64,000 bases of DNA from Hanstruepera neustonica (GCF_002895005.1 NZ_POWF01000001.1:598344-662343), one strand, 5' to 3'; shown: positions 24,618 through 34,921, counted from the first letter of the stretch. Translations and numbers: made by a program. The notes: generated by a model from the sequence alone, not told the origin.

Positions 24618-26234
24618 ATGGTAGATCATACCCAAGCATCGAAAACGATTTCGTTAGAGCAATACGGAATAAAAAATGCTAAAGTTCAGTATCAATTATC
24701 TTCAGAAGAATTACAGAATATTACAATAGAAAAAGGACAAGGCGTTGAAGCGTCATCTGGCGCATTGGCTGTAAATACAGGCGAGTTTACAGGACGTTCT
24801 CCTCAAGATAGATTTATTGTAAAAGATGATATTACTAAAGACCGTGTATGGTGGGGTAACATTAATATTCCATTTGATTCAGATGCATTTGCAAAACTTT
24901 ATGATAAAGTCGTTGGTTATCTATCTGAAAAAGAGGTATTTGTTAGAGATTGTTATGCTTGTGCCGATGAAAATTACCGATTGAATATTCGTGTTATTAA
25001 TGAATACCCTTGGAGCAATATGTTTGCTTACAACATGTTCTTGCGTCCAGAGACATCAGAATTAGAAAATTTTTCTCCAGAATGGACAATTGTCAATGCT
25101 CCTGGTTTTATGGCAAACCCTGAAGTTGATGGCACCCGTCAACATAATTTTGCTATTTTGGATTTCACTAGAAAAATTGCTTTAATTGGTGGTACAGGAT
25201 ATACTGGAGAAATTAAAAAAGGAATTTTTTCTGCATTAAACTTCATATTACCAGTATTTAAAAATACGTTACCAATGCACTGTAGTGCTAATGTTGGTGA
25301 AGACGGAGATACTGCCATCTTTTTTGGTTTGTCTGGAACAGGTAAAACAACGCTGTCTGCAGACCCTAGTAGAAAGTTAATTGGTGATGATGAACATGGT
25401 TGGACTAATGAAAATACCGTGTTTAATTTTGAAGGAGGATGTTATGCTAAAGCCATTAACTTGACAGAAGAAAACGAACCAGACATCTATAGAGCTATCA
25501 AAAAAGGGGCTATTCTGGAAAATGTTATAATGGATGAAAATGGTGTTGTAGATTTCACAGATACGTCCATTACGCAAAACACCCGTGTTAGTTATCCTAT
25601 ATTTCATATTGATAATATTCAAGTACCTTCAATAGGTCAGAACCCAAAAAATATATTTTTCTTAACTGCTGATGCTTTTGGTGTTTTACCTCCTATTTCT
25701 AAATTAACGCCAGGGCAGGCAGCTTACCATTTTATTTCCGGATATACAGCTAAAGTTGCTGGTACCGAAGCTGGAATTGATGAGCCTGTACCGAGTTTTT
25801 CAGCTTGTTTTGGGGCACCGTTTATGCCATTGCACCCAACAAAGTATGCCGAAATGTTAAGTGCTAAAATGAAAGAAACTGGTGTCAATGTTTGGTTGGT
25901 CAATACGGGATGGACAGGAGGTCCTTACGGTGTTGGAAGTCGAATTAAATTAAAATATACTAGAGCCATGATTAGTGCTGCGCTTAATGGGGATTTAGAT
26001 GAGGTTTCATATGAAACATATCATTCGCACTCAGTATTTGGATTACTACAGCCTAGACATTGCCCAGGTGTACCTTCAGAGGTATTAAGTTCCAGAAGAA
26101 CTTGGGATAATGATGAAGGTTATTATAAAGCAGCTTATAAATTATCAGAATCATTTAGAGCTAATTTCAAGAAGTTTGAGGAGTTTGCTAACGACGAAAT
26201 TCTAGCTGGAGCGCCTAACTTGAAGCCAGAATAG
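24618..26234 (+). CDS. pckA: Phosphoenolpyruvate carboxykinase (ATP)
   Basis: PckA converts oxaloacetate plus ATP to PEP, CO2 and ADP, the first step of gluconeogenesis. I take the ATG at 24618 (MVDHTQASKTISLEQYG) as start, giving 538 residues, the usual length. Motifs: the substrate loop GEFTGRSPQDRFIVKD, the kinase-1a P-loop GLSGTGKTTLSADPSR, metal-binding LIGDDEHGW (kinase-2), and TRVSYPIFHI and LVNTGWTGGPYGVG. All catalytic residues appear intact. Confidence 0.97.
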   Translation: MVDHTQASKTISLEQYGIKNAKVQYQLSSEELQNITIEKGQGVEASSGALAVNTGEFTGRSPQDRFIVKDDITKDRVWWGNINIPFDSDAFAKLYDKVVGYLSEKEVFVRDCYACADENYRLNIRVINEYPWSNMFAYNMFLRPETSELENFSPEWTIVNAPGFMANPEVDGTRQHNFAILDFTRKIALIGGTGYTGEIKKGIFSALNFILPVFKNTLPMHCSANVGEDGDTAIFFGLSGTGKTTLSADPSRKLIGDDEHGWTNENTVFNFEGGCYAKAINLTEENEPDIYRAIKKGAILENVIMDENGVVDFTDTSITQNTRVSYPIFHIDNIQVPSIGQNPKNIFFLTADAFGVLPPISKLTPGQAAYHFISGYTAKVAGTEAGIDEPVPSFSACFGAPFMPLHPTKYAEMLSAKMKETGVNVWLVNTGWTGGPYGVGSRIKLKYTRAMISAALNGDLDEVSYETYHSHSVFGLLQPRHCPGVPSEVLSSRRTWDNDEGYYKAAYKLSESFRANFKKFEEFANDEILAGAPNLKPE

Positions 26235-26333
26235 GGTTAATTTGAGGGTTTTTTAGACGTAATGCACGTTTTTGACTTGTTTGTGTAAAACAAATGTAGT
26301 AATTTTATCTATTGAATATAGAACCTCAATACT

Positions 26334-27284
26334 ATGAAAAAAACTACTTATCTATTGGCAATACTTATTGCTTTTCAAACATTAACTTTTGCGCAATATA
26401 CGGCTATACCCGATGCTAATTTTGAGCAAGCTCTAATTACATTTGGATATGATTCTGAAGGTACTTTGGATGGCCAAATCTTGACTGCTGATGCCAATGG
26501 AGCTTCTGGTTCTCTAGCTTTTGCGGGACAGAATATATCAGACATAACAGGCATTGAAGCGTTCATCAATATTGATGGGCTCAATATGTCTTATAACCCT
26601 ATTAATGTAGGTGTTGATTTGACCTCAAACACATTATTAACGAGTGTTAATTTTGAGGAATGCAACAGCTTGCCTAGCTTGACAATTACGAATTTAACAG
26701 CGCTTCAAGTTCTCAATATTTTTGGAACTGCTATTACCACGCTTGATGTGTCAACCAATACAGCCCTAGCTGATATTACGGCTAGAAACGGTAGCTTGAC
26801 AAGTTTAGATTTATCAGCTAATACTAATATTGTTGCGGTTAACGTAAGAAATTGTAATCTATCAAGCTTGGATATGCGTAATGGAAATAACGCAAATGTC
26901 ACAAGCTTTAATTCTGATTTCAATAGTGGGCTTACCTGTATTTTTGTTGATGATTCCGCTGAACCTAATTTAGGGACTTGGTCAATTGACGCAGGAAGTA
27001 ATTTTGTTGAAAACGAAGCTGAATGTGCGACATTGAGCACTACAACGTTTAAAGCAATTGCATTTGATTTATACCCAAATCCAGCAACCGATAGAATTAA
27101 TATTAGATCCAAAGCTCAAAATGCCTTTTTGGAGATTTTTAATATTACTGGAAAACAAGTTGTGTCTAAAAATTTAGGCTTTGGTGATAATACGATCAAC
27201 ATATCTCAACTTAAATCAGGAGTCTATTTGGTTAGATTAATTTCTGAAAGCAACATTGAAACGAAGAAGCTAATTATTAACTAG
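26334..27284 (+). CDS. LRR-type secreted protein with T9SS sorting domain
   Basis: Secreted protein of 316 residues. Signal peptide 1-20 (cut after TFA). The mature start YTAIPDANFEQALITFGYD is the same opening found in the 911-residue protein encoded at 42-45 kb. Then irregular leucine-rich repeats of about 21 residues (LTSLDLSANTNIVAVNVRNC, LSSLDMRNGNNANVTSFN). From about residue 245 a T9SS type A sorting domain: FDLYPNPATDRINI, ITGKQVVSKNL and LKSGVYLVRLISE. It would be exported through the type IX system and attached or released at the surface. Confidence 0.9.
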   Translation: MKKTTYLLAILIAFQTLTFAQYTAIPDANFEQALITFGYDSEGTLDGQILTADANGASGSLAFAGQNISDITGIEAFINIDGLNMSYNPINVGVDLTSNTLLTSVNFEECNSLPSLTITNLTALQVLNIFGTAITTLDVSTNTALADITARNGSLTSLDLSANTNIVAVNVRNCNLSSLDMRNGNNANVTSFNSDFNSGLTCIFVDDSAEPNLGTWSIDAGSNFVENEAECATLSTTTFKAIAFDLYPNPATDRINIRSKAQNAFLEIFNITGKQVVSKNLGFGDNTINISQLKSGVYLVRLISESNIETKKLIIN

Positions 27285-27306
27285 ATTTCGAATAAATATT
27301 ACAGAA

Positions 27307-27342
27307 ATAAAAAAGCCCAACTCGAAGAGATGGGCTTTTTTA
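27307..27342. terminator. Bidirectional intrinsic terminator
   Basis: Stem AAAAAGCCCA / TGGGCTTTTT with a loop of about ten, between the convergent LRR protein gene and hemD. Confidence 0.9.
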
Positions 27343-27357
27343 ATCTATAAAGTGTAA

Positions 27358-28107
27358 TTATTTTTTCTTGTTGTTTTCTATGATATATTTTTCAAGAGCC
27401 ATAGTCATAGAAGGCGTTTCTGGTGTTGGCGCAGCAATATCAACTCTTAATCCACGAGATTCAACGGCCTTAATGGTTGTGTTTCCAAAAACAGCAATAC
27501 GTGTATCGTTTTGTTTGAAATCTGGGAAGTTGTGAAATAAAGAGTCAATTCCTGATGGGCTAAAAAACACCAAAATATCGTAATATACATCAGCTAAATC
27601 TGATAAATCACTGATTACGGTTCTATAAAAAACGGCTTCTTTCCAATCAACATTCAGTGAGTTCATCGTTTCTGGAACTTCAGGCTTCAATTTATCAGTT
27701 GTAGGTAAAAGAAAATTTTCTCCTTTATACTTTTTGATTAAAGGTGATAAATCAGCAAAAGTACGTTTGCCGACATAAATTTTACGTTTTCTGTAAACCA
27801 CATATTTTTGTAAGTAGTAGGCAACGGCTTCAGACTGGCAGAAATATTTCATGGTGTCTGGTACCTTAAAACGCATTTCTTCAGCAACTCTGAAAAAATG
27901 GTCAACGGCATTTCTACTTGTTAGTATAATCGCAGTGTATTTTGTTAAATCAACTTTTTGCTGTCTTATCTCCTTTGCATCAACTCCCTCAACATGAATA
28001 AATGGCCTAAAGTCAATTTTAACTTTTTGCTTTTCTTGAAGATCAAAATATGGCGAATTTTCTATTTTAGGTTCTGGTTGAGATACTAAAATTGTTTTCA
28101 CTTTCAT
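27358..28107 (-). CDS. hemD: Uroporphyrinogen-III synthase
   Basis: HemD (249 residues) cyclises hydroxymethylbilane to uroporphyrinogen III in haem biosynthesis. This is a weakly conserved family; features seen are the paired alpha/beta domains, the mid-protein AIILTSRNAVDHFFRVAE and the C-terminal YDILVFFSPSGIDSLFHNFPDF followed by IAVFGNTTIKAVESRGLRVDIAAPTPETPSM, the usual carboxy signature. It follows the DUF4271 gene by about 24 bases on the same strand, an arrangement common in Flavobacteriaceae. Confidence 0.88.
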   Translation of the reverse strand: MKVKTILVSQPEPKIENSPYFDLQEKQKVKIDFRPFIHVEGVDAKEIRQQKVDLTKYTAIILTSRNAVDHFFRVAEEMRFKVPDTMKYFCQSEAVAYYLQKYVVYRKRKIYVGKRTFADLSPLIKKYKGENFLLPTTDKLKPEVPETMNSLNVDWKEAVFYRTVISDLSDLADVYYDILVFFSPSGIDSLFHNFPDFKQNDTRIAVFGNTTIKAVESRGLRVDIAAPTPETPSMTMALEKYIIENNKKK

Positions 28108-28131
28108 AAATAAAGTTCTTTTTTTAAAGCC

Positions 28132-28779
28132 CTAAACATCTACTATAACGCTAACTATAATAACGTAAGGTGCGATTTCAAGTGCGCAAAGATACAAAAT
28201 AAAATAAAACATGTTTTGTTTTATCAAATTTTGATACACCTTTAATGTGGTTAAAAGGCCTATTATAAAAACAAGAAGAATGATGGCTAAAATACTGTAA
28301 ATAATTACGGGACTGCTGTCAATACTATAGATTAATAATGCATTTAGGGGCAATAGCAGAATACCTACAAAATTTTTATAGCTTATTTTCTGGAACAAAT
28401 AATTATCTATTAAAAAATCAATATCAAACACACTGCCAATAAGCCGTTCTATTAAGATTTTCATGGTTATAAAAATAGCCACTGCCAAAAACAATTTTAA
28501 CAATAGCGTCAATGACAATGAGACACTTCCAAAAAGGGTTTCAAAGGATAAAATACCAAATATGGTAAATGTGAAAACAAAATTGATAAATAACAAGGCA
28601 TCAAAAACATCAAAAAACTTCTGATCTCTGGAGTATATTTTTAGGTATTTGGAATTCCCCAATACAAATACAAAGTCATCAAAACGTTTGGCAAACAATG
28701 CCTTTGAAATGGCGATCAAGATAAGGCCAATAACAATACTTACTGTAAATAAATCATTTGATATTAAAGGGCGTAGCAT
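28132..28779 (-). CDS. DUF4271 membrane protein
   Basis: Integral membrane protein of 215 residues with about six hydrophobic segments, resembling DUF4271. Function unknown; recurrent neighbour of hemD in Bacteroidota, which fits the spacing here. Nothing catalytic can be seen. Confidence 0.8.
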   Translation of the reverse strand: MLRPLISNDLFTVSIVIGLILIAISKALFAKRFDDFVFVLGNSKYLKIYSRDQKFFDVFDALLFINFVFTFTIFGILSFETLFGSVSLSLTLLLKLFLAVAIFITMKILIERLIGSVFDIDFLIDNYLFQKISYKNFVGILLLPLNALLIYSIDSSPVIIYSILAIILLVFIIGLLTTLKVYQNLIKQNMFYFILYLCALEIAPYVIIVSVIVDV

Positions 28780-28886
28780 ATTGTAAAATTATTATAAATA
28801 ATGACATGGTCAGAAAATATTTTAAGGAATATTTAAAAAAAAGTATGCGTCAAAAGGTTACATTTGCTAAAAATTAAAAGCCTTTA

Positions 28887-29612
28887 ATGCAGGATGCCAT
28901 TGTTATAATCCCAACTTTCAATGAGATTGAAAATATTGAAGCCATTATTAGGGCTGTGTTTTCTCAAAAAAAAGCTTTTGATATACTCGTAGTGGATGAC
29001 AATTCACCTGACCTTACAGCACTAAAGGTTAAGGAACTACAAACAGAATTTACTGGTCGTTTGCATTTATTGCAAAGAAAAGATAAAACGGGTTTAGGAA
29101 CCGCATATATAGCAGGTTTTAAATGGTGTTTGGAACGTGATTATGAATATGTTTTTGAGATGGATGCCGACTTTTCACATAACCCAAATGATTTGATTAA
29201 GCTCTATAATGCTTGTAAAAATGATCATGCCGATATGTCTATTGGTTCGCGTTACGTAAAAGGAATCAATGTTGTAAATTGGCCCATGAGTAGGATTTTA
29301 TTATCTTTTTTTGCTTCAAAATATGTCAGGCTAATTACTCAAATGAAGATTCATGACACTACTGCTGGCTTTGTTTGTTATAAAAAAAAGGTTCTAGAAG
29401 CTATAGATTTGGATAAGATCAAGTTTGTGGGATATGCCTTTCAGATTGAAATGAAGTTCAAAGCGTATTTGAAAAACTTCAAAATAGTCGAAATACCGGT
29501 TATTTTTACTGATCGGACTAAAGGGAAATCTAAAATGAGCGGTGGTATAATTTCTGAAGCGATATTTGGTGTGATAAGTATGAAGTTGAACAGTTTAATA
29601 AATAAGAGATAG
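28887..29612 (+). CDS. Polyprenol-phosphate mannosyltransferase-like GT2
   Basis: Family 2 glycosyltransferase of 241 residues, like dolichol-phosphate mannose synthase. The GT-A fold signs are present: IIPTFNEIENIEAIIRAVF, the DDNSPD motif at about residues 38-43, MDADFSHNP (the DxD-type metal site) near residue 92, and the C-terminal FTDRTKGKSKMSGG loop. It lacks a C-terminal membrane domain, so it is the soluble or peripheral class. It would move a sugar from GDP-mannose or similar onto a lipid carrier. A -7-like TACATTTG is at 28859-28866; dihydroorotase begins 2 bases after its stop. Confidence 0.93.
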   Translation: MQDAIVIIPTFNEIENIEAIIRAVFSQKKAFDILVVDDNSPDLTALKVKELQTEFTGRLHLLQRKDKTGLGTAYIAGFKWCLERDYEYVFEMDADFSHNPNDLIKLYNACKNDHADMSIGSRYVKGINVVNWPMSRILLSFFASKYVRLITQMKIHDTTAGFVCYKKKVLEAIDLDKIKFVGYAFQIEMKFKAYLKNFKIVEIPVIFTDRTKGKSKMSGGIISEAIFGVISMKLNSLINKR

Positions 29613-29614
29613 GT

Positions 29615-30955
29615 ATGGACTTAAATCGTTTAATTATAAAAAACGGTCTTGTAGTAAATGAAGGCAGTACACAACAGTTCGATATTTATATTGAAGGTGA
29701 GGTGATAAAGGAGATAGGACCTGCTTTAAATAAAGAGGGTGTCAGGGTTATTGATGCTTCGGGAAAATATGTCATTCCTGGTGTTATTGATGATCAAGTC
29801 CATTTCCGGGAACCAGGACTTACTCACAAGGCAGATATTGAAAGTGAATCAAAAGCGGCAATTGCAGGAGGCATAACATCTTTTATTGAAATGCCCAATA
29901 CCAATCCTCAAACAACTACTATTGAAAAGCTTCATGAAAAGTTTGAAATAGCGGCAAATAAATCATTTGCTAATTACTCCTTTATGTTTGGAGGTACCAA
30001 TGATAACCTATCTGAAATTTTGAAAGTCAATACAAAAGGGGTAGCTGGTTTAAAACTGTTTCTGGGATCTTCTACTGGTAATATGCTGGTTGATAATCCT
30101 GTAACGCTTGAAAAGATCTTTTCAAGTACCAATATGGTCATTTCAGTTCACTGTGAGGATGAAGCTACCATTCGCAAAAACACTCAAAAGTATATGGATT
30201 TATACGGAGATAATATTCCTCTTAAATACCATCCAAAAATAAGAAGCGAGGAAGCCTGTTATTTATCGTCTTCAAAAGCCATAGAATTGGCAAAAAAAAC
30301 TGGAGCAAGATTACATGTTTTTCATTTATCAACAGGCAAGGAAACCCATTTGTTTACTAACAAAATACCACTGAAAGATAAAAAAATCACAGCCGAAGTC
30401 TGCGTACATCACTTATGGTTCTCGGATGTGGATTATGAAGAAAAAGGTACGCGAATTAAGTGGAACCCAGCAGTAAAGACAGCACAAGATAGAGATGAGC
30501 TTTGGAAGGCTTTGTTGGACGATAGAATTGATGTTATTGCCACAGACCATGCACCACATACCATTGATGAAAAAAATAATCCATACACGAAAGCGCCTTC
30601 TGGTGGGCCATTGGTACAACATGCATTAGTTGCACTGCTTGAGGCTTATCATCAAGGGAAGATCACAATCGAAAAACTCGTTGAGAAAATGTGCCATAAT
30701 CCAGCGATTCTGTTTGAGGTTGAAAAACGCGGATACATAAAAGAGGGATACTTCGCCGATTTGGTTATTGTAGATACTAACAGTCCTTGGACCGTAAACT
30801 CAGAAAACATTTTGTACAAATGTGGTTGGTCTCCATTTGAGGGTACCACATTCCGTTCAAGAATTACTCATACCATTTTAAATGGTCATATTGCATACAT
30901 TAATAATGAAGTTAGTAAGGAGAAAGCTGCTAAAAGGTTAACATTTAATAGATGA
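29615..30955 (+). CDS. pyrC: Dihydroorotase
   Basis: Amidohydrolase (446 residues) of the type I dihydroorotase/allantoinase group, which closes carbamoyl aspartate to dihydroorotate in pyrimidine synthesis. Metal site DDQVHFREPG near residue 60, the carboxylated-lysine region GLKLFLGSS near 145, SVHCEDE near 175, LHVFHLST near 230 and IATDHAPHT near 310. All are intact. It is 2 bases after the glycosyltransferase and overlaps the DUF4296 start by 4 (ATGA). Confidence 0.93.
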   Translation: MDLNRLIIKNGLVVNEGSTQQFDIYIEGEVIKEIGPALNKEGVRVIDASGKYVIPGVIDDQVHFREPGLTHKADIESESKAAIAGGITSFIEMPNTNPQTTTIEKLHEKFEIAANKSFANYSFMFGGTNDNLSEILKVNTKGVAGLKLFLGSSTGNMLVDNPVTLEKIFSSTNMVISVHCEDEATIRKNTQKYMDLYGDNIPLKYHPKIRSEEACYLSSSKAIELAKKTGARLHVFHLSTGKETHLFTNKIPLKDKKITAEVCVHHLWFSDVDYEEKGTRIKWNPAVKTAQDRDELWKALLDDRIDVIATDHAPHTIDEKNNPYTKAPSGGPLVQHALVALLEAYHQGKITIEKLVEKMCHNPAILFEVEKRGYIKEGYFADLVIVDTNSPWTVNSENILYKCGWSPFEGTTFRSRITHTILNGHIAYINNEVSKEKAAKRLTFNR

Positions 30956-31419
30956 AAAAGGCATTGATATTTTCTACAGGTATTTTAATGGTCATCTTTT
31001 CTTGTAAGGATAATATGGAGCCAACAAAACCTGAAAATTTAATCTCACAGGATGAAATGGTCAATATTTTAATTGATTTATCATTAGTGTCCTCTGCGAA
31101 GGGATTAAATAAGAAAATATTAGAGAATAATGGGATTACACCTGATAGATATGTATTTGAGAAACACAAAATAGATAGTATTCAGTTTGCTGAAAGTAAT
31201 GCTTATTATGCTTATTTCATTGATGATTATTCCAACATTTATGTTCGAGTGAAGGACAGTTTGGAAAAGCTCAAAATGAAATATGTTAGATTGGAACAAG
31301 CTGAAAACAAAAAAGGAAATGACGCCAAAGCTGACAAAGCAAAGAGGGTTAAAAGAGATACCTTAAGAAAAAAACAAAATGACAGCTTACTTCAACCGCC
31401 AACTTTTGAAGAAAACTAA
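30952..31419 (+). CDS. DUF4296 lipoprotein
   Basis: Lipoprotein of 155 residues resembling DUF4296. Lipobox VIFSC (Cys18) followed by KDNMEPTKPENLISQDEMVNILIDLSLVSSAK, the family opening, then helices and a Lys-rich charged tail. Its ATG overlaps the dihydroorotase stop. Function unknown; gene order pyrC-DUF4296 is a recurrent one in this family. Confidence 0.85.
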   Translation: MKKALIFSTGILMVIFSCKDNMEPTKPENLISQDEMVNILIDLSLVSSAKGLNKKILENNGITPDRYVFEKHKIDSIQFAESNAYYAYFIDDYSNIYVRVKDSLEKLKMKYVRLEQAENKKGNDAKADKAKRVKRDTLRKKQNDSLLQPPTFEEN

Positions 31420-32427
31420 TTAGTAATCTTTTAAAAACTGTTGGGTGACTTTTTCAATACTCTTTTCAAATGGTATAAACTTGTAGCTCAAGACTTCTTT
31501 AATTTTAGTATTCTCATAGATAACGCTATTAAATAGAGAAGCAACCATTTGCTTGACTAGAACACGACGTTTACCTGTAATTTTATTTTTGAGCCAGTCC
31601 AATCGCCAAGCAATTGCCAATAACCAGGGTTTGGCTTCTTTTTTCGGCTGTTCAACATTTAGATGATTAGCAATGGTATTTAAAAACGTTTGATAGGAGA
31701 TATTTTCAGCCACAAGAACAAACCGTTCATTTTCGATGCTGCTGTTTAACAGGCTTATCATAATATTCACAACATCCAATACATCAATAACGCCAATACT
31801 TCCTTCGGTATAATATGGTATTTTGTTATAGACTTTTTTAATAATGTTGCCGCTGCCATGAGACCATATGCCGCCACCAATGATAACACCTGGATTTACT
31901 ATCACAGCAGGTAAACCTTCTTGAGTACCACGCCATACTTCCATTTCGGCTCCATACTTGGTGATAGCATAAACACTGTTATCGGCATCCGCATTCCAAG
32001 TAGTATTTTCGTTAATGATATTATTCTTGTTGGATTCCCCCAAAGCTGCAATGGAACTAACATAACACAGTTTTTTCACCTTATTGGAAATGCATAAGTT
32101 GACGATGTTTGCGGTGCCTTCAATATTAGTTCGTCTCAAAAGGTGGTACTTATCTGGTTCAAAGGATACAAAGGCCGCACAATGATAGACGTAGGTTATG
32201 CCATCAAAAACGTCCATTAATTTAGGAACATCCAATAAATCGCAATCAATCCAATCAATTTTATCATACAGTGCATCAACATGATCAGTATAATAGGAAA
32301 AAACCTTTTTAACAATGGAAAGTTTTTTTGGCCGTCTATAAATTGCCCTCACGGAATCGTTGGCATTAACCAATTGGTACAATAAGTGTGAGCCGACCAA
32401 ACCTGTTCCTCCTGTGACTAGTATCAT
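31420..32427 (-). CDS. NAD-dependent epimerase/dehydratase-type oxidoreductase
   Basis: Extended SDR protein of 335 residues. NAD-binding VTGGTGLVGSHL at residues 4-15, the central SSIAALGESN and catalytic YAITKYGAE (YxxxK) near residue 155. The substrate is not evident; relatives include dihydroflavonol reductase-like and sugar epimerase enzymes. It ends right against the DUF4296 stop. Confidence 0.9.
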   Translation of the reverse strand: MILVTGGTGLVGSHLLYQLVNANDSVRAIYRRPKKLSIVKKVFSYYTDHVDALYDKIDWIDCDLLDVPKLMDVFDGITYVYHCAAFVSFEPDKYHLLRRTNIEGTANIVNLCISNKVKKLCYVSSIAALGESNKNNIINENTTWNADADNSVYAITKYGAEMEVWRGTQEGLPAVIVNPGVIIGGGIWSHGSGNIIKKVYNKIPYYTEGSIGVIDVLDVVNIMISLLNSSIENERFVLVAENISYQTFLNTIANHLNVEQPKKEAKPWLLAIAWRLDWLKNKITGKRRVLVKQMVASLFNSVIYENTKIKEVLSYKFIPFEKSIEKVTQQFLKDY

Positions 32428-32516
32428 ACAAGCAAAATAAAGAATTATTCATTAAGACACGGTAATTATACATTGATTTTTATCTTTGCCAAGATTTAAA
32501 CTTCATTTATCAAATT

Positions 32517-33824
32517 ATGACAAATGCATTTGTAGAAGAGCTTCGTTGGAGGGGCATGTTACATGATATTATGCCTGGAACTGAAGAACAACTCAATAAA
32601 GAGATGACGACAGCCTATATTGGTTTTGACCCAACTTCAGATTCATTGCACATTGGTAGCTTGGTGCCTATTATCCTATTAGTGCATTTGGAAAAGGCCG
32701 GTCATAAACCTATTGCATTGGTTGGTGGCGCAACAGGAATGATTGGAGATCCATCTGGCAAGAGTGATGAGCGAAATTTATTGGATGAAGAAACTTTGAA
32801 TCATAATGTAAACGGAATTAAAAATGTGCTATCGCGATTTTTAAACTTTGAATCTAAAGAACCGAATGCACCTGTTTTAGTCAACAATTATGATTGGATG
32901 AAGGACTTCACCTTTATAGATTTTGCCAGAGATGTTGGTAAACGAATTACCGTTAATTACATGATGGCAAAAGACTCTGTAAAAAAGCGATTGTCGGGTG
33001 AGGAAGGTAGTGCAGGTATGTCATTCACTGAATTTACATACCAATTAATTCAAGGATATGATTTTTACCACTTGTATAAAACCCATAATTGCATGCTGCA
33101 AATGGGTGGGAGTGATCAATGGGGAAATATCACGACTGGAACAGAGTTGGTAAGGCGCATGAATGTTGGTGAAGAAGCTAAAGCATATGCCATGACGTGT
33201 CCCTTGATAACAAAGGCTGATGGCTCAAAATTTGGTAAAAGTGAAGGAGGAAATATCTGGTTGGATGCCGACAAAACTTCGGTTTACAAATTTTATCAGT
33301 TTTGGCTCAATACGTCGGATGTAGACGCTGAAAAATATATCAAGATTTTTACCTTTTTAGATAAAGAAACCATTAACGGATTAATTTCTGATCATCAAGA
33401 GGAACCCCATTTGAGATTGCTTCAAAAAAGATTGGCTGAAGAAGTAACCACCTTTGTGCATTCAAAAGATGATTTTGAGAATGCTGAAAAAGCATCAAAC
33501 ATCTTGTTCAGCAAGACATTCAAAGAAGATATTAAAACCTTGGATGAGAAAACATTTTTGGATGTTTTTGAAGGTGTGCCTCTAGCTGAAATTTCACGTT
33601 CCGATTATAATAATGGGTTGGATATGATTGGAGCACTTTCGGCTCAAACAAATTTTCTGACATCTAATAGTGATGCTAGAAGAGCCCTCAAAGAAAATTC
33701 TATTTCTGTTAATAAGGAGAAAGTGAATGAAAATTACCAATTAGGAGATTCAGACTTGATTAACAATCGTTATATCATTATCAATAAGGGGAAGAAAAAC
33801 ACTTACATAATTAAAGTGATATAA
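32517..33824 (+). CDS. tyrS: Tyrosyl-tRNA synthetase
   Basis: Class I TyrRS (435 residues, usual length). HIGH motif variant [11 protein letters not shown] near residue 43, tyrosine-binding [12 protein letters not shown] near residue 196, and KMSKS-type motif [12 protein letters not shown] near residue 235. The C-terminal S4-like domain is present ([22 protein letters not shown]). Monocistronic, with a terminator right after. Confidence 0.97.
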   Translation: MTNAFVEELRWRGMLHDIMPGTEEQLNKEMTTAYIGFDPTSDSLHIGSLVPIILLVHLEKAGHKPIALVGGATGMIGDPSGKSDERNLLDEETLNHNVNGIKNVLSRFLNFESKEPNAPVLVNNYDWMKDFTFIDFARDVGKRITVNYMMAKDSVKKRLSGEEGSAGMSFTEFTYQLIQGYDFYHLYKTHNCMLQMGGSDQWGNITTGTELVRRMNVGEEAKAYAMTCPLITKADGSKFGKSEGGNIWLDADKTSVYKFYQFWLNTSDVDAEKYIKIFTFLDKETINGLISDHQEEPHLRLLQKRLAEEVTTFVHSKDDFENAEKASNILFSKTFKEDIKTLDEKTFLDVFEGVPLAEISRSDYNNGLDMIGALSAQTNFLTSNSDARRALKENSISVNKEKVNENYQLGDSDLINNRYIIINKGKKNTYIIKVI

Positions 33825-33828
33825 AGAC

Positions 33829-33856
33829 AAAACGCCCGGATATCCGGGCGTTTTCC
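33829..33856 (+). terminator. Intrinsic terminator after tyrS
   Basis: Very GC-rich stem AAAACGCCCGGAT / ATCCGGGCGTTTT, practically no loop. Confidence 0.9.
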
Positions 33857-33925
33857 ATTAACCAATCAGCTAAAAAAAATCTTTCTTTTTCTAGCTATCG
33901 TTTGGTCGAAATATGTTCTTGCAAC

Positions 33926-34906
33926 TTACAAGGCCATTAAGTTACAGCCTCTAATATCTGAATTATCAAACCGACCAATAATTTCAAAAGAACCATTCTG
34001 ATTTAAAGAACCTAAATCCTGTGTTGCAATAAATGAACACGAGTTGATATTGGCTAAATCGATAACATTAATGCCGCCGGTTTTATTGATTTTTTGAATA
34101 CTAAGGGCATCTTCTGGATCTCGGATTAAAACTTTCATCCAAGGCGGACATTCGAAAATGCCATTTCCTTTGGAATAGGCTTGACTCAATAATTCTGTCA
34201 TACCATATTCACTATGGATTGAATCAACCCCAAAACCAGATTTTAAAATAGTATGCAACTCATCTCGAACAAGCTCCTTGCGTCTTCCTTTCATGCCGCC
34301 AGTTTCCATGATGATTGTGTTTTTTAAATCGAACGGATAGTTTTCAACTAAATCTAAAAGCGCATAAGATACACCAATTAGTATGGTTTTTTTACCACTG
34401 CTGTCCAATGCCATTAATTTCGTTTTTAATTGGTCATAGTCATTTAAATAAAATCCGCTATGATTATTGTTTGAAGCCTTAATGAGATAGTCAACCATGT
34501 AAACCAATGAAGAGCCTTCACGTTCTAAATAAGATGGCAAAAGAGCCAGGATTGTATAATCCTCTATTTGACCATAAAACTGTTTGAAACCCTCATTAAA
34601 ACTGTTTTCATAGAGAGGCAAGTCCGTAATGCAATGCTTGCTTGTTATAGAACCCGTGGTCCCCGAACTGGTGAAAATTTTTTCTATAGGTTTGTGAGAA
34701 CTTATAATTTGCTTGGTCTTAAAAAATTCGATTGGCAAAAAGGGGATATCATTGACAGCATTCACTTCGCTTGGATGTTTGTAAAGCAAATCACAAAAAG
34801 ACCTGTAAACAATATTATTTTCAAATTGATACTCAAAGATTTTTAAGGCTAGTGTTTCAAAAGCTTCCTCTGATGTTATATTAAAAATAGCCTTGGGATC
34901 AATCAT
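33926..34906 (-). CDS. LuxE-like acyl-protein synthetase domain protein
   Basis: Protein of 326 residues in the adenylate-forming LuxE/acyl-protein synthetase family. The P-loop-like FTSSGTTGSITSKH near residue 80, a central LIGVSYALLDLV and IIMETGGMKGRRKE, and HSEYGMTELLSQAYS near residue 235 are the expected adenylation motifs. LuxE makes acyl-adenylates from fatty acids. No LuxC or other lux gene is near, so bioluminescence is not implied; annotated relatives in Bacteroidota are simply 'acyl transferase'. Real substrate unknown. Confidence 0.85.
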   Translation of the reverse strand: MIDPKAIFNITSEEAFETLALKIFEYQFENNIVYRSFCDLLYKHPSEVNAVNDIPFLPIEFFKTKQIISSHKPIEKIFTSSGTTGSITSKHCITDLPLYENSFNEGFKQFYGQIEDYTILALLPSYLEREGSSLVYMVDYLIKASNNNHSGFYLNDYDQLKTKLMALDSSGKKTILIGVSYALLDLVENYPFDLKNTIIMETGGMKGRRKELVRDELHTILKSGFGVDSIHSEYGMTELLSQAYSKGNGIFECPPWMKVLIRDPEDALSIQKINKTGGINVIDLANINSCSFIATQDLGSLNQNGSFEIIGRFDNSDIRGCNLMAL

Positions 34907-34921
34907 GGTGTAAAAATATGC

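Noticed and set aside
34568-34846. Plus-strand frames inside the LuxE-like gene and the T9SS genes
   Set aside because: Shadows of well supported minus-strand genes; no own start context or domain.
33926-34906. Bioluminescence locus from the LuxE-like gene
   Set aside because: No luxA, luxB, luxC or luxD gene is present in the window.
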